NCBI RefSeq assembly: GCF_017744835.1
Contig: NZ_JAGIAM010000003.1
Location: forward strand, 992,001 to 1,056,000
Source: Sphingomonas sp.
GTDB lineage: Bacteria > Pseudomonadota > Alphaproteobacteria > Sphingomonadales > Sphingomonadaceae
Reading direction: 5' to 3'
Length of the DNA: 64,000 nt
Shown: positions 8,505 through 17,526 of the stretch, in pieces
How positions within the stretch are numbered: the stretch's first letter is position 1
How the letters are laid out: every line of letters begins with the position of its first letter
Notes under the pieces: generated by a model
Seen by the model: the letters and a program-made list of their open reading frames with translations, nothing else
Told to the model about the DNA's origin: nothing
Database searches by the model: none
Translations under genes and position numbers: made by a program

Positions 8505-9662
8505 ATGAACCCGATCTACGCAGCCATGGGCACGACCGTCTTCGAGGCCATGTCGTCACGTGCGCGTGCGACCGGGGCGATCAACCTCGGCCAGGGTTTC
8601 GCCGACGGCCGCGGCCCGGAGGCGGTGCTGGAAGCCGCGGCTCGCGCGGTGCTGGAGAAGTCGAACCAATATCCGCCGATGCCGGGCCTGCCCGAGCTCC
8701 GCCGGGCCGTGGCCGACCATTATGTCCGCCACCAGGGACTCGACCTTGCGCCGGATGAAGTGATCGTCACCTCGGGCGCCACCGAGGCGCTGGCCGCGGC
8801 GCTGCTGGCGCTGATCGAGCCGGGCGACGAAGTCGTCCTCTTCGAACCGCTCTACGACGCCTATGTGCCGCTGGTGCGCCGCGCCGGTGGCGTGCCGCGC
8901 TTCGTCCGGCTCGAGCCGCCGCACTGGCGGGTCGACGCGGCCGCGCTGGCGGCAGTCGCGAGCCCGCGGACGCGGCTGCTGCTGCTCAACAATCCGCTCA
9001 ACCCGGCCGCGAGCATGTGCAGCGCCGGTGAGCTCGCCGCGATCGCCGATTTCTGCGTGGCGCACGACCTGATCGCGGTGTGCGACGAAGTGTGGGAGCA
9101 TGTCACCTTCGACGGCGCGCGGCACCTGCCGCTGATCGGCTTCCCCGGCATGCGCGAGCGCACGGTGAAGATCGGGTCGGCGGGCAAGATCTTCGCGCTG
9201 ACCGGTTTCAAGGTCGGCTGGATGTGCGCGGCCCCTCCCCTCGCCCGCGTGCTCGCCAAGGCACACCAGTTCCTCACCTTCACTACGCCGCCCAACCTCC
9301 AATGGGCAGTGGCGGAGGGGCTGGCGACGCAGGACGGCTGGGTGCAGGAGGCGCGGCATCGCTTCCAGCACGGCCGCGACCGGCTGCGTGCCGGGCTCGA
9401 GCGCGCGGGCTTCGCAGTGCTGCCCAGCGCGGCCACCTATTTCCTGTCGGTCGACCTGGCCGCCTCGGGCGTGGAACTCGACGATGTCGCCTTCTGCGAC
9501 CGGCTGATCGACGCGGCGGGCGTGGCGGCGATCCCGGTCTCCGCCTTCTATGCCGAACGGCCGATGACCCGCGTGGTGCGCTTCTGCTTCGCAAAGGAGG
9601 ATTCGGTGCTCGACACAGCGATCGAGCGGATCGCGGGCGCGCGGGCGGCACTAGAACGATAG
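8505..9662 (+). CDS. Class I/II PLP-dependent aminotransferase
   Basis: This 385-residue fold-type I aminotransferase resembles the methionine/kynurenine/N-succinyl-DAP aminotransferase group. It shows INLGQGFADG near the N-terminus, the conserved LLLNNPLNPA segment, AVCDEVWEHVTF with the PLP-contacting aspartate, and the Schiff-base lysine in IGSAGKIFALTGFKVGW. The arginine near the C-terminus (TRVVRFCFAK) would bind the substrate carboxylate. It follows the RBS GGAGCGCG. The exact amino donor cannot be set from sequence. It stands alone, divergent from the small membrane protein. Confidence 0.88.
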   Translation: MNPIYAAMGTTVFEAMSSRARATGAINLGQGFADGRGPEAVLEAAARAVLEKSNQYPPMPGLPELRRAVADHYVRHQGLDLAPDEVIVTSGATEALAAALLALIEPGDEVVLFEPLYDAYVPLVRRAGGVPRFVRLEPPHWRVDAAALAAVASPRTRLLLLNNPLNPAASMCSAGELAAIADFCVAHDLIAVCDEVWEHVTFDGARHLPLIGFPGMRERTVKIGSAGKIFALTGFKVGWMCAAPPLARVLAKAHQFLTFTTPPNLQWAVAEGLATQDGWVQEARHRFQHGRDRLRAGLERAGFAVLPSAATYFLSVDLAASGVELDDVAFCDRLIDAAGVAAIPVSAFYAERPMTRVVRFCFAKEDSVLDTAIERIAGARAALER

Positions 9663-9723
9663 TCGGGCTGGCGCGAACCGAATGGGCCGCTAGGATCATG
9701 AAAAACCACGAGAGGAGCCGCCG

Positions 9724-10710
9724 ATGACGATCGACCGCCGCACGCTGATTGGGGGGACGATAGGCATGGCCATGGCAACGGCGGCGCGCGCGCAGGACGC
9801 TCCCACTCCCTATGTGCTCGGCACCGGCACTGCCGCCTGGCCGCCGCGCGAGCACTTCAAGCTATGGCCGGGCTCCCCGCCGGGCGCTCCCAACCCGCTT
9901 CCGAAGAACGACTTCACCGTCAACGGCAAGTTCCGCGAGCTGTGGCTGCGCGGCGTCTCCGAGCCGATGGTCGCCGTCTATCGCCCGGCCAGGCCCGACG
10001 GCCGCGCCGTGCTGTCGATCCCCGGGGGCGGCTATCGCTTCGTCTCGATCGAGAACGAAGGCATCGACGTCGCCAAGGCGCTGACGCCGCACGGCATCAC
10101 CGTGTTCGTCCTCGCCTATCGCCTCCCCGGCGAAGGCTGGGCGAACCAATGGGACGTGCCGCTGCAGGACGCGCAGCGCGCGATGCGGCTGATCCGCTCG
10201 CGTGCCTCGGAGTTCGGCATCGACCCCGCAAAGCTCGGCATCGTCGGCTTCTCGGCCGGCGGGCACCTGGGCGCCGACCTCGCCACCGGCCATGCCGACC
10301 CGGTCTACACGCCCATAGACGCCGCCGACCGGCTGAGCGCGCGACCTTTTTATGCCGGGCTGGTCTATCCGGTCGTCTCGTTCGTCACCGCCGGGTTCGA
10401 GCCGGCGTCGGCCGCGATGCTGCTCGGAGACAATCGCGACGCCGCCATCCTCGCCCGCCACACGCCCGCCGACCGGATCACCGCACAGACCCCGCCGATC
10501 TTCCTCGTCCACGCAATGGACGACGGCACCGTGCCGATCGCGCAGAGCCTGCTGACCATCGACAAGTGCCGGGCAGCCAAGGTGCCGGTCGAGGCGCATC
10601 TGCTCGAACAGGGCGGGCACGGCTTCGGCGCGCTGCACTTGCCGGCGGACGCGCCCGGCCGCCTGTGGCCCGACGTGTTCGCGCGCTGGACGGCAACCGT
10701 CAGGGCCTGA
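9724..10710 (+). CDS. Secreted alpha/beta hydrolase (xylan-esterase-like)
   Basis: This 328-residue protein begins MTIDRRTLIGG and continues to ATAARAQ, a probable Tat-type signal (one RR pair followed by a hydrophobic stretch). The body is an alpha/beta hydrolase of the acetyl-xylan-esterase / hormone-sensitive-lipase type. It has an oxyanion-hole motif LSIPGGGYRFVS, the nucleophile elbow GFSAGGH, an aspartate in HAMDDGTVP, and the catalytic histidine in EQGGHGFG. It probably deacylates carbohydrate or small esters in the periplasm. It is preceded by GAGGAG and probably shares a transcript with the aminotransferase, 61 bases upstream. Confidence 0.85.
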   Translation: MTIDRRTLIGGTIGMAMATAARAQDAPTPYVLGTGTAAWPPREHFKLWPGSPPGAPNPLPKNDFTVNGKFRELWLRGVSEPMVAVYRPARPDGRAVLSIPGGGYRFVSIENEGIDVAKALTPHGITVFVLAYRLPGEGWANQWDVPLQDAQRAMRLIRSRASEFGIDPAKLGIVGFSAGGHLGADLATGHADPVYTPIDAADRLSARPFYAGLVYPVVSFVTAGFEPASAAMLLGDNRDAAILARHTPADRITAQTPPIFLVHAMDDGTVPIAQSLLTIDKCRAAKVPVEAHLLEQGGHGFGALHLPADAPGRLWPDVFARWTATVRA

Positions 10711-10719
10711 GCGCCAGCC

Positions 10720-11217
10720 TCAGTCCTCGAAGACGTCGCGCGGGTTCTGCAACACCGCGGCCTCGCAGCGTCGCAGCGCCGCTACGGCCTTTCCCGAGCC
10801 GTCCAGCGGCACGACGCCGGCGAGCTTGTCGCGATACCAGAAGCCGATCTTGTTGCTCGCCGCCAAGTCGGCCAGGATCTCCTTGCCGCTGAAGGTGATC
10901 ATCAGCCCCTGCATGCCGTCCGGCCCCACGTCGCCCGTCGCGCTCTTCTTCCCCCAGCCGTTGTCGAGCTTCTTGCCCTTCAGGAAGCCGACCTCGATCT
11001 CATAACGCTTGCCCTGCTCGACCGATTTGAAGTCGGGCGCGCGGTAGACCATCACGCCCACCTGCTTGCGGGGCCGCCAGTGAAAGCTGATCGCGCCGCC
11101 GCTCGCGAGCTTGGCCGACATGGTGCAGTCGGCCTTCTCCAGGCCGGTCGTAACGGTCCAGCCGCGGACCTCCTCGGTAACGTCCTGGGCCGCGAGCGCC
11201 ATGGCGAGAACGAACAT
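10720..11217 (-). CDS. Hypothetical secreted or membrane-anchored protein
   Basis: This encodes 165 residues from the ATG at 11217, which is six bases from an AGGAG; an ATG two codons earlier (11223) abuts that site and is less likely. The short hydrophobic N-terminus MFVLAMALAAQ may be a signal. The rest is a small beta-rich domain with SFHWRPRKQVGVMVYRAP and conserved-looking cysteines near the start (DCTMS) and end (RRCEAAV). No family is recognised. It is convergent with the esterase gene and divergent from the MAPEG gene. Confidence 0.6.
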   Translation of the reverse strand: MFVLAMALAAQDVTEEVRGWTVTTGLEKADCTMSAKLASGGAISFHWRPRKQVGVMVYRAPDFKSVEQGKRYEIEVGFLKGKKLDNGWGKKSATGDVGPDGMQGLMITFSGKEILADLAASNKIGFWYRDKLAGVVPLDGSGKAVAALRRCEAAVLQNPRDVFED

Positions 11218-11344
11218 TTCCATCTCCTGTGCGCCCCTCCCTAGACGAGTGTTCGCCAGTGGTGAACCGCCGGCACCCAACTCGGTTGCGTTTCCGAACT
11301 GATGGGCGCAGCTTCGTGCCGCAAATCGAAAAGGGGGAAATCGA

Positions 11345-11779
11345 ATGCACAGCCCGATCCTGGCGCCGATGGTGGCGCTCGTGGCGTGGACGCTGGTCAT
11401 GCTGGTGTGGCTGATGGCGATCCGCCTGCCCGCGCTCAAGCAGGCGGGGATCGACATGTCGCGCGCGCGTGGCGGACGGCCGGGCATCCTCGACACGATG
11501 CTCGACGAGAAGAAGCAGTGGCCGGCGCACAACTACATCCACCTCGTCGAGCAGCCGACGCTCTTCTACGCCATCTGCGTGGCGCTCGCGCTGCTCGACC
11601 AGGGCGGCGGGTTCAACCTTGCGCTGGCCTGGGCCTATGTCGGCCTGCGCGTGCTCCACAGCATCGTCCAAGCGACCTTCAATAAGGTCGCGGTGCGCTT
11701 CTCGCTGTTCGTGCTCTCGACGCTGGTGCTGATGGCGCTGACGCTCCACGCCGGCATGGCGCTCGTCCATGGCGGCTGA
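11345..11779 (+). CDS. MAPEG family membrane protein
   Basis: This 144-residue protein has four predicted membrane helices (about residues 8-27, 70-85, 95-112 and 118-138). Between the first two lies the hydrophilic HNYIHLVEQPTLFY segment, which carries the asparagine, glutamate and proline pattern of MAPEG proteins. These are membrane-associated proteins in eicosanoid and glutathione metabolism; in bacteria the function is mostly unknown. The ATG at 11345 follows AAAAGGGGGAAATCGA. It ends three bases before the convergent amidotransferase gene. Confidence 0.82.
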   Translation: MHSPILAPMVALVAWTLVMLVWLMAIRLPALKQAGIDMSRARGGRPGILDTMLDEKKQWPAHNYIHLVEQPTLFYAICVALALLDQGGGFNLALAWAYVGLRVLHSIVQATFNKVAVRFSLFVLSTLVLMALTLHAGMALVHGG

Positions 11780-11782
11780 GCG

Positions 11783-13675
11783 TCAGCCGAACAGCCGGGC
11801 CAGGCTCCGCTCCAGGATCAGCAGCTGCCATAAAGTCCGGCCGTGCTCGGCGCGGCCGGACTTGTGCTCGGCGGCGAGCTTCTCGATCGCGGTGAGATCG
11901 AACCAGCCGCTGGCGGCGAGCTGCTTCGAGCGCGCCAGCCCGGCGGCCTGATCGGCGAGCGCGCCGCGGAACCAGGCGCTCACCGGCGTGACGAACCCCA
12001 TCTTCGGCCGATAGAGGATCTCCTTCGGCAGATAGGGCTCGAGCGCCTTCTTCATCAGCCACTTGCCCTGCCCCGCGCGGATACGGAGCGACGGCGGCAG
12101 CGTGGCGGCGAACTCGACGAGCCGGTGGTCGAGCAATGGCTCGCGCGCTTCCAGGCTCACCGCCATGCTGGTGCGATCGATCTTGGTGAGGATGTCGCCG
12201 GGAAGCCAATGGCGGATGTCGGCATATTGGGCGCGGTCGAGCGCGTCGCGCGCGGGCGCCTGGCGCATCGCATCGACATAGCGCTGCTCGGCGGTGTGGC
12301 CGGCCAGCGTGTGCCGCGCGGCGCTGGTGTAGAGCCGCGCCCGCAGCTCGGGCGTGGTGACTCCCACGGCCTTGGGATAGGCGAACTCGCCGTTCTCGGC
12401 GAGCGCGAGCAGCGTCGTCTTGGCGCGGAACGGGCGCGGCGCCCAGTCGGCCTTGGGATAGAGGCGGCCGAGCGTGCCGAACAACCCCGTGCGCAGCCCT
12501 TCGGGCAACAGGCTGCGCACGCGCTCCTCGGCGGCGAAGAAACGGTGGCGGCGATAGCCGGCGAAGGCCTCGTCGGCGCCGTCGCCCGAGAGCGCGACGG
12601 TTACCCCCTCCCGCGCCAGCTCGCAGACGCGATAGGTGGCAAGCGCCGAGGCGTCGGCGAAGGGCTCGTCGAAGGCAGCGACCAGCGTGTCGATCAGCGC
12701 GAAATCCTCGGCGATCAGCGTGCGGGTGCGGTGCGCGGTGGCGAAGCGCTCGGCGACGACGCGGGCATAGGCGGTCTCGTCGTGGTCGGCTTCGTCGAAG
12801 CCGATCGTGCAGGTCTTGACCGCGGACTTGCTCGCCTCGGCCATCAGCGCGACCACCGCGCTGCTGTCGACGCCGCCCGAGAGGAAGGCGCCGAGCGGCA
12901 CGTCGGCGATCATCCGCGATCGGACCGCGGTGCGCATCCGGTCGATCAGCTCGGCCTCGAGATCGCGGCGCTTGCCCGTGGCGCGCTTCGAGAAGTCGAT
13001 GTCCCACCAGCGGCTCGGCTGCGGCACGGCGCGGCCGCGCTCGAGCAGCAGGAAATGGCCGGCAGGGAGCTTCTTCACGCCCGCGACGATCGACGCGTCG
13101 TCGGGGACATAGCCGAGGCCCAGGTAATCCTCGACCGCACGGAAATCGGGGGCGCGGCGGAACAACGGGTGCGCGAGCAGGCCCTTGAGCTCGGAAGCGA
13201 AGGCGATCGCGCCGTCCGAGAGCTGGACGTAATGGAGCGGCTTCACGCCGAAGCGGTCGCGCGCCAGGAACAGGCTCTGCCGCTGCACGTCGTAGAGCGC
13301 GAAGGCGAACATCCCGTTGAGCCGCTCGAGCATTGCCGGCCCCCAGGCGCGCCAGCCGTGGAGCAGCACTTCGGTGTCGCTGTCGGTCTGGAAGCGCAGC
13401 CCCTTGCGCTCCAGCTCGGCGCGGACCTCGCGGAAATTGTAGATCTCGCCGTTGAACACAGTGACGATCTGCTGGTCGGGCGTCGCCATCGGCTGGACGC
13501 CGCCCTCCAGGTCGATGATCGCGAGCCGGCGGTGGCCCAGGCCCACGCCGGGGGCGGTCCACACCCCCGAACCGTCGGGCCCGCGATGCGCCAGCGCGTC
13601 GCTCATCAGCGCGACGCGGGCGGGGTCCACAGGTTTCGCTATGGCGGGGTAATAGAGCCCCGCGATGCCACACAT
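11783..13675 (-). CDS. XrtA-associated asparagine synthase-like amidotransferase
   Basis: This encodes 630 residues from the ATG at 13675, chosen because it places Cys2 (MCGIAGLYY) as the N-terminal nucleophile of a class II glutamine amidotransferase. The glutaminase domain covers about residues 1-210. The synthetase domain follows, with the PP-loop FLSGGVDSSAVVAL near 265 and LSGDGADEAFAGYRRHRFF. This is the form typical of exosortase A loci (XrtA/PEP-CTERM amidotransferase), where it may amidate a sugar acid or a precursor of the exopolysaccharide. It begins one base after the exosortase stop and is the last gene of the long minus-strand operon. Confidence 0.92.
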   Translation of the reverse strand: MCGIAGLYYPAIAKPVDPARVALMSDALAHRGPDGSGVWTAPGVGLGHRRLAIIDLEGGVQPMATPDQQIVTVFNGEIYNFREVRAELERKGLRFQTDSDTEVLLHGWRAWGPAMLERLNGMFAFALYDVQRQSLFLARDRFGVKPLHYVQLSDGAIAFASELKGLLAHPLFRRAPDFRAVEDYLGLGYVPDDASIVAGVKKLPAGHFLLLERGRAVPQPSRWWDIDFSKRATGKRRDLEAELIDRMRTAVRSRMIADVPLGAFLSGGVDSSAVVALMAEASKSAVKTCTIGFDEADHDETAYARVVAERFATAHRTRTLIAEDFALIDTLVAAFDEPFADASALATYRVCELAREGVTVALSGDGADEAFAGYRRHRFFAAEERVRSLLPEGLRTGLFGTLGRLYPKADWAPRPFRAKTTLLALAENGEFAYPKAVGVTTPELRARLYTSAARHTLAGHTAEQRYVDAMRQAPARDALDRAQYADIRHWLPGDILTKIDRTSMAVSLEAREPLLDHRLVEFAATLPPSLRIRAGQGKWLMKKALEPYLPKEILYRPKMGFVTPVSAWFRGALADQAAGLARSKQLAASGWFDLTAIEKLAAEHKSGRAEHGRTLWQLLILERSLARLFG

Positions 13676-13676
13676 G

Positions 13677-15212
13677 TCAGCGTGCGCCGGAGATTGTGTC
13701 GGCGAGCGCCTCGACCGGGCCGAGCGCGTCGAGGAAGTCGACGATCGCCGCTTCGGCATGGCCGTCGGCGCCCTGCCCGGCCGACAGCAGCACCGCCGCC
13801 CCCGCCTGGTTTCCGCCCAACAGCCTGGTCTTCAACGTCTCGAGCTTCACGCGCTTTTCGCTCCCGGTCAGCGTGTCGCCGATCCGGTACCAAGTTACGG
13901 TGACGCGTTCCACCCGGCCCGGGCCGGTCATGCGCAATGCGTGGCCGCCGCGATAGGGTGGCAGGTCGGCGACGCGCACCCAGCGATCATTCTCGCGGAT
14001 CGCCCCGATCCCGAAGCCGACCAGCTCGCGGCCCTCGCGCTGGCTGGCATAGGCCGCGACGACAAGGTCCACCGTGCGGCCCTGCGCATCGGCGTAGCGC
14101 GCCGCGAGGAAACGGTCGGCGCCGGGAAAATTGGGTGACCAAGCGGGCGTGGCGGGGCCGATGCGGTGCCAGCCGGGCACCTGCGGCAGTTCGGCCGTGG
14201 CGGCGAGCGGTGTCGCGCGAGCGGCGATCAGGCTGCTCCAGCCGGGGAAGACGCTCGCGACTGCCAGCACCAGCAGCGCCGCGACGGGTGCGTCGATCCG
14301 CCGCCTGACCGGCGTCTGGAGCGCGAGCGGATCGAACCAGGCAGCGTCAGGATCACGGTCGAACCATTTCCAGCCGATCGCAAGGACGGCGGCCATCACG
14401 ATCGCGAAGAACACCCAGCCATAGACGATATGATCCATGCCCGTCGCCTGCTCGACCGAGGTCCACCAGGCAGCGTAGATCGTCCCGAAGGCGCGCAGCC
14501 CGTTGGCGAGCACGGGCACGACCAGCGCCATCGCCAGGAAAGCGGCGCGGCGGCGCCACGAGACATAGCAGACATTGGCGACGAGCACGCCGAACGCTGC
14601 CATGGCGATCACGAACTTGGCGCCCGAGCAGGCCTCCGCGACTTCGAACAGCCCGTTGGGAATGGCGATCAGCACGCCGTCCACGCTCGCGGGCACGCCG
14701 AAGAGGTGCAGCAGCGGCATCACCATCGCGACGGTGGCGGCCTGCAACGGCGCCTCGAGGAAGTCGCCGAAGGGGACGAGGAAGGCCATGTACGCCAGCG
14801 GGAAGAGCAAGGCGCGCGCCACATTGGGGCCGAGCAACGTCACCGCCGCGCCCTGCAGCATCAGCACCAGCCCGGCATGACGGAACAGCGCGACTCCCGC
14901 GGCATCGCCGAGCAGCCAGCCGAAGCCCCCTGCCCCGACCAGCGCCAGTCCCGGCCACCAGGCGGCGGGGTCCACCAGCGCCAGCCCGGCGCGGCGCTGC
15001 CAGACGAGCCAGGCGATCACCGGCGCGATGAATAGGCAGTGCCCGAAGGTGGTGTTGGTCCAGTAGATCGCGGCAAGGTCCGCCACGTCGCGGCGGAAGA
15101 GGAGCAGCAGCACCGCCCAGGTGCCGGTGAGCAGCGCGGCGTGGAGCCGCCAGCGCGCATCGAACCGCGGCTGCGCGGGCGCGAACGCCGCGCCGGGAAG
15201 CGCGACGCTCAT
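13677..15212 (-). CDS. xrtA: Exosortase A fused to an EpsI domain
   Basis: This 511-residue inner-membrane transpeptidase-like protease has multiple helices up to about residue 285 and the exosortase catalytic triad: Cys195 in AEACSGAKF, Arg240 in NGLRAFG, and His261 in MDHIVYGW. The C-terminal 200 residues form a periplasmic EpsI-like domain (PQVPGWHRIGPATPAWSPNF onwards). Exosortases cleave PEP-CTERM sorting signals and anchor the product. The start overlaps the glycosyltransferase stop by four bases (ATGA). No PEP-CTERM substrate is visible in this window, so targets lie elsewhere. Confidence 0.94.
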   Translation of the reverse strand: MSVALPGAAFAPAQPRFDARWRLHAALLTGTWAVLLLLFRRDVADLAAIYWTNTTFGHCLFIAPVIAWLVWQRRAGLALVDPAAWWPGLALVGAGGFGWLLGDAAGVALFRHAGLVLMLQGAAVTLLGPNVARALLFPLAYMAFLVPFGDFLEAPLQAATVAMVMPLLHLFGVPASVDGVLIAIPNGLFEVAEACSGAKFVIAMAAFGVLVANVCYVSWRRRAAFLAMALVVPVLANGLRAFGTIYAAWWTSVEQATGMDHIVYGWVFFAIVMAAVLAIGWKWFDRDPDAAWFDPLALQTPVRRRIDAPVAALLVLAVASVFPGWSSLIAARATPLAATAELPQVPGWHRIGPATPAWSPNFPGADRFLAARYADAQGRTVDLVVAAYASQREGRELVGFGIGAIRENDRWVRVADLPPYRGGHALRMTGPGRVERVTVTWYRIGDTLTGSEKRVKLETLKTRLLGGNQAGAAVLLSAGQGADGHAEAAIVDFLDALGPVEALADTISGAR

Positions 15213-16450
15213 GCCGTGGGCGCCGGCGGCCTGGTGGCGCGCGCGGTGCGTTCCTGTTTCTCGGGGCGGAGCGGCAGGCGGAGCACCTCGTCGAGCGCGG
15301 CCAGCTTGGCGTCCCAGCTGTAATGCGCGAGCACCTGCCGGCGCGCCGCCGCGCCCAGCTCGGCCGCTGCAGATCGATCGGAAAGGAGCCGCGTCACGGC
15401 CTCGGCGAAGCCCTGCTCGGTCGCGCCGACCTCGATCGTGCCGCCATGGTCGATGCCTTGCGCGGCGGCTTCGGAGACGACCACCGGCCGCGCCATCGCC
15501 ATGCCTTCGAGCACCTTGTTCTGGATGCCGCGCGCGAGCTTGAGCGGCGCGACCACAACCGCCGCCGACGCCAGCCAGCCGCGCACATCCGCCACTTCGC
15601 CCGTCACCATCACGCCGGGATGGCGCGTGAGCGCCTTCACTGCCTCGGTGGGGTTACGGCCGACGATCACGAAGCGCGCGTCGGGATGGACCTCGCGGAT
15701 CTGCGGGAAGACCGCCTCGGCGAACCAGGTCACGCCTTCGATGTTCGGGCGATAGTCCATCTGCCCGGTGAAGACGATCAGCGAGCCGATCGCATCGACG
15801 CGCTTGAAGCTGGCCCCGGGATCGAAATAATCGATGTCGATCCCGTTCTCGACGACATGGACGCGATCGGCGCGCGAGCGGCTGCGGAACAGCTCGGCCT
15901 CGGCCTCGCTGACGAACAGGCTGGCATCGGCGCGCGCGGCGACCGACTTCTCGTGCTGGAGCAGCAGGTTCGCCTCGCGGCGGAGCATCCAGCCCATCGG
16001 CCCGCGCGACGCGCTCGCATAGGCCGCGAACTTGGCCGAATCCATGTCGACGAAGTCCATGATCACGCGCTGGCGGGGCTTGCTCGGCAGATATTGCGCC
16101 ATCTGGCTCGAGAAGACGTAGATCGTGTCGATCCGGTGCCGCGCGAGGATGTTCTCGACCGACTGGCGCAACGCCACATTGTCGAACGCCGTCAGCGACA
16201 AGGGGCGGCGCGAGAAGATCGCCTCGATGCCCGCCTTGAGCTGCGACTTGGAGCGCCACACGATCGAGCGGTTGCCGAGGTATCTGGCGAGCCCCTTCTT
16301 CTCCTTCAGGTCACGCGGATCGTCGGCGAAGGCGACAAGGTGGACGCGGTGGTGCTGCGCCAGCCGCTTGAGGATGTGGAAACCGCGGATCTTGTCGCCG
16401 CGATCGGGGGGATAGGGAACGCGGTGCGCTAGGAACAATATGTCGCCCAT
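15209..16450 (-). CDS. XrtA-associated glycosyltransferase, GT4-like
   Basis: This encodes 413 residues from the ATG at 16450; the upstream in-frame region reads through the FemAB gene and is not used. It is a GT-B fold glycosyltransferase of the group found in exosortase A loci. The N-terminus is LFLAHRVPYPPDRGDKIR, and VFTGQMDYRPN opens the second domain near residue 230. The nucleotide-sugar region contains VAPLKLARGIQNKVLEGMAM. It would add a sugar to the exopolysaccharide repeat unit on the cytoplasmic face. It is coupled to the FemAB gene by TGATG and to xrtA by ATGA. Confidence 0.9.
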   Translation of the reverse strand: MGDILFLAHRVPYPPDRGDKIRGFHILKRLAQHHRVHLVAFADDPRDLKEKKGLARYLGNRSIVWRSKSQLKAGIEAIFSRRPLSLTAFDNVALRQSVENILARHRIDTIYVFSSQMAQYLPSKPRQRVIMDFVDMDSAKFAAYASASRGPMGWMLRREANLLLQHEKSVAARADASLFVSEAEAELFRSRSRADRVHVVENGIDIDYFDPGASFKRVDAIGSLIVFTGQMDYRPNIEGVTWFAEAVFPQIREVHPDARFVIVGRNPTEAVKALTRHPGVMVTGEVADVRGWLASAAVVVAPLKLARGIQNKVLEGMAMARPVVVSEAAAQGIDHGGTIEVGATEQGFAEAVTRLLSDRSAAAELGAAARRQVLAHYSWDAKLAALDEVLRLPLRPEKQERTARATRPPAPTA

Positions 16451-17526
16451 CAGCCCAGCCCTCGCGCGATCCACGGGCCGATCCGGTTGGCGAGCCACAG
16501 CGGCATGCGCTGCCAGGCGCGCACCTGCAGGCTGTAGCGCGGATCGAGCGGGTTGACCGCGCGCGGGGCGGCGCCGTCGGCGGTGCGCGTGAAATAGGCG
16601 AGCGGCCGGGCCTCGAATCCCCAGTTCTTCTTGAACGCCGCCGCGCCCGTCCCGGCCTTCGAGCGACCGAAGTCGAAGCGCGTACAGCCGCGTGCCCGGG
16701 CATGGCCCATCAGCGCGAAATACATCAGGTCGTTGGCACGCAGCGCGCGCGCAGCCCGAGTGCCTCCACCCCAATAGGGATAGACGGTACCGCGCCAGTA
16801 CAGGCTGAGCACACTTGCCACTGCGACCCCCCGGTGCCGGATGATGAGCACATCCGCATGGCTGCCGAATTTCCGGACGACCTCGGCGAAGAGCCGCGCG
16901 GGGAATACCGGCGTGCCCAGGTTGCGGACTGACTCGGCATAGACGCCGTAATGGTCGCGAAGCTGGTCGCCGTCGGTGCCGGTCTCGACCTCGAGGTCGG
17001 CGTTATCGAGCGCGCGACGAACCTCGGCGCGTTGCTTGCGGGGAATGGCGAGGAGTTCGGCATCGGCATCGGCGGCGAGATCGCGGACGAACCCGAGATA
17101 GGTGGTGTCGTTCGCGTGCCAGCCCTCGCCGGGAAGCGCGCCGCCGCGCAGCTCGACGCCGGGGCAGCTCAGCCGCGCCGCGAGCGTCCAGGCGGCATCG
17201 GCGAGCGCGGGCGCGGCGTCCCTGTGGCTCGCGAGGATCCCGCCGCCGACGCCGAAGCCCGAGGAAACCAGCGCCCGCCCGAAGATCGGGGAATGGACCG
17301 CGGTGAGCGGCAGCGCGCCGGCGATGCTGCCGTCGCCCGTCTGGGCGAGCAGGTAATGGCTGTGCTGGCGGCAGCCGTGCGCGACCGCGACGCTCCATTC
17401 GGGCAAGTGGAAGGGTGTCGCTTCGGGATGTTCGCCGACCCAGGCGGCGATGCGCGCGCACTCGGCGGGATCGGACAGGTCGGCGGCACGCAGCCCGAGC
17501 GGGCGCGCGAGCAGCGGCGCGTTCAT
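16450..17526 (-). CDS. XrtA-associated FemAB-like acyltransferase
   Basis: This 358-residue protein of the GNAT/FemAB superfamily is of the type seen in PEP-CTERM loci. It has the NDTTYLGFVRDL segment, the RKQRAEVRRALDNADLEVE helix, and the C-terminal FDFGRSKAGTGAAAFKKNWGFE motif that is characteristic of this group. FemAB proteins transfer amino acids or acyl groups onto lipid-linked precursors; here the acceptor is presumed to be a sugar of the polysaccharide. The ATG overlaps the deacetylase stop (ATGA). Confidence 0.9.
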   Translation of the reverse strand: MNAPLLARPLGLRAADLSDPAECARIAAWVGEHPEATPFHLPEWSVAVAHGCRQHSHYLLAQTGDGSIAGALPLTAVHSPIFGRALVSSGFGVGGGILASHRDAAPALADAAWTLAARLSCPGVELRGGALPGEGWHANDTTYLGFVRDLAADADAELLAIPRKQRAEVRRALDNADLEVETGTDGDQLRDHYGVYAESVRNLGTPVFPARLFAEVVRKFGSHADVLIIRHRGVAVASVLSLYWRGTVYPYWGGGTRAARALRANDLMYFALMGHARARGCTRFDFGRSKAGTGAAAFKKNWGFEARPLAYFTRTADGAAPRAVNPLDPRYSLQVRAWQRMPLWLANRIGPWIARGLG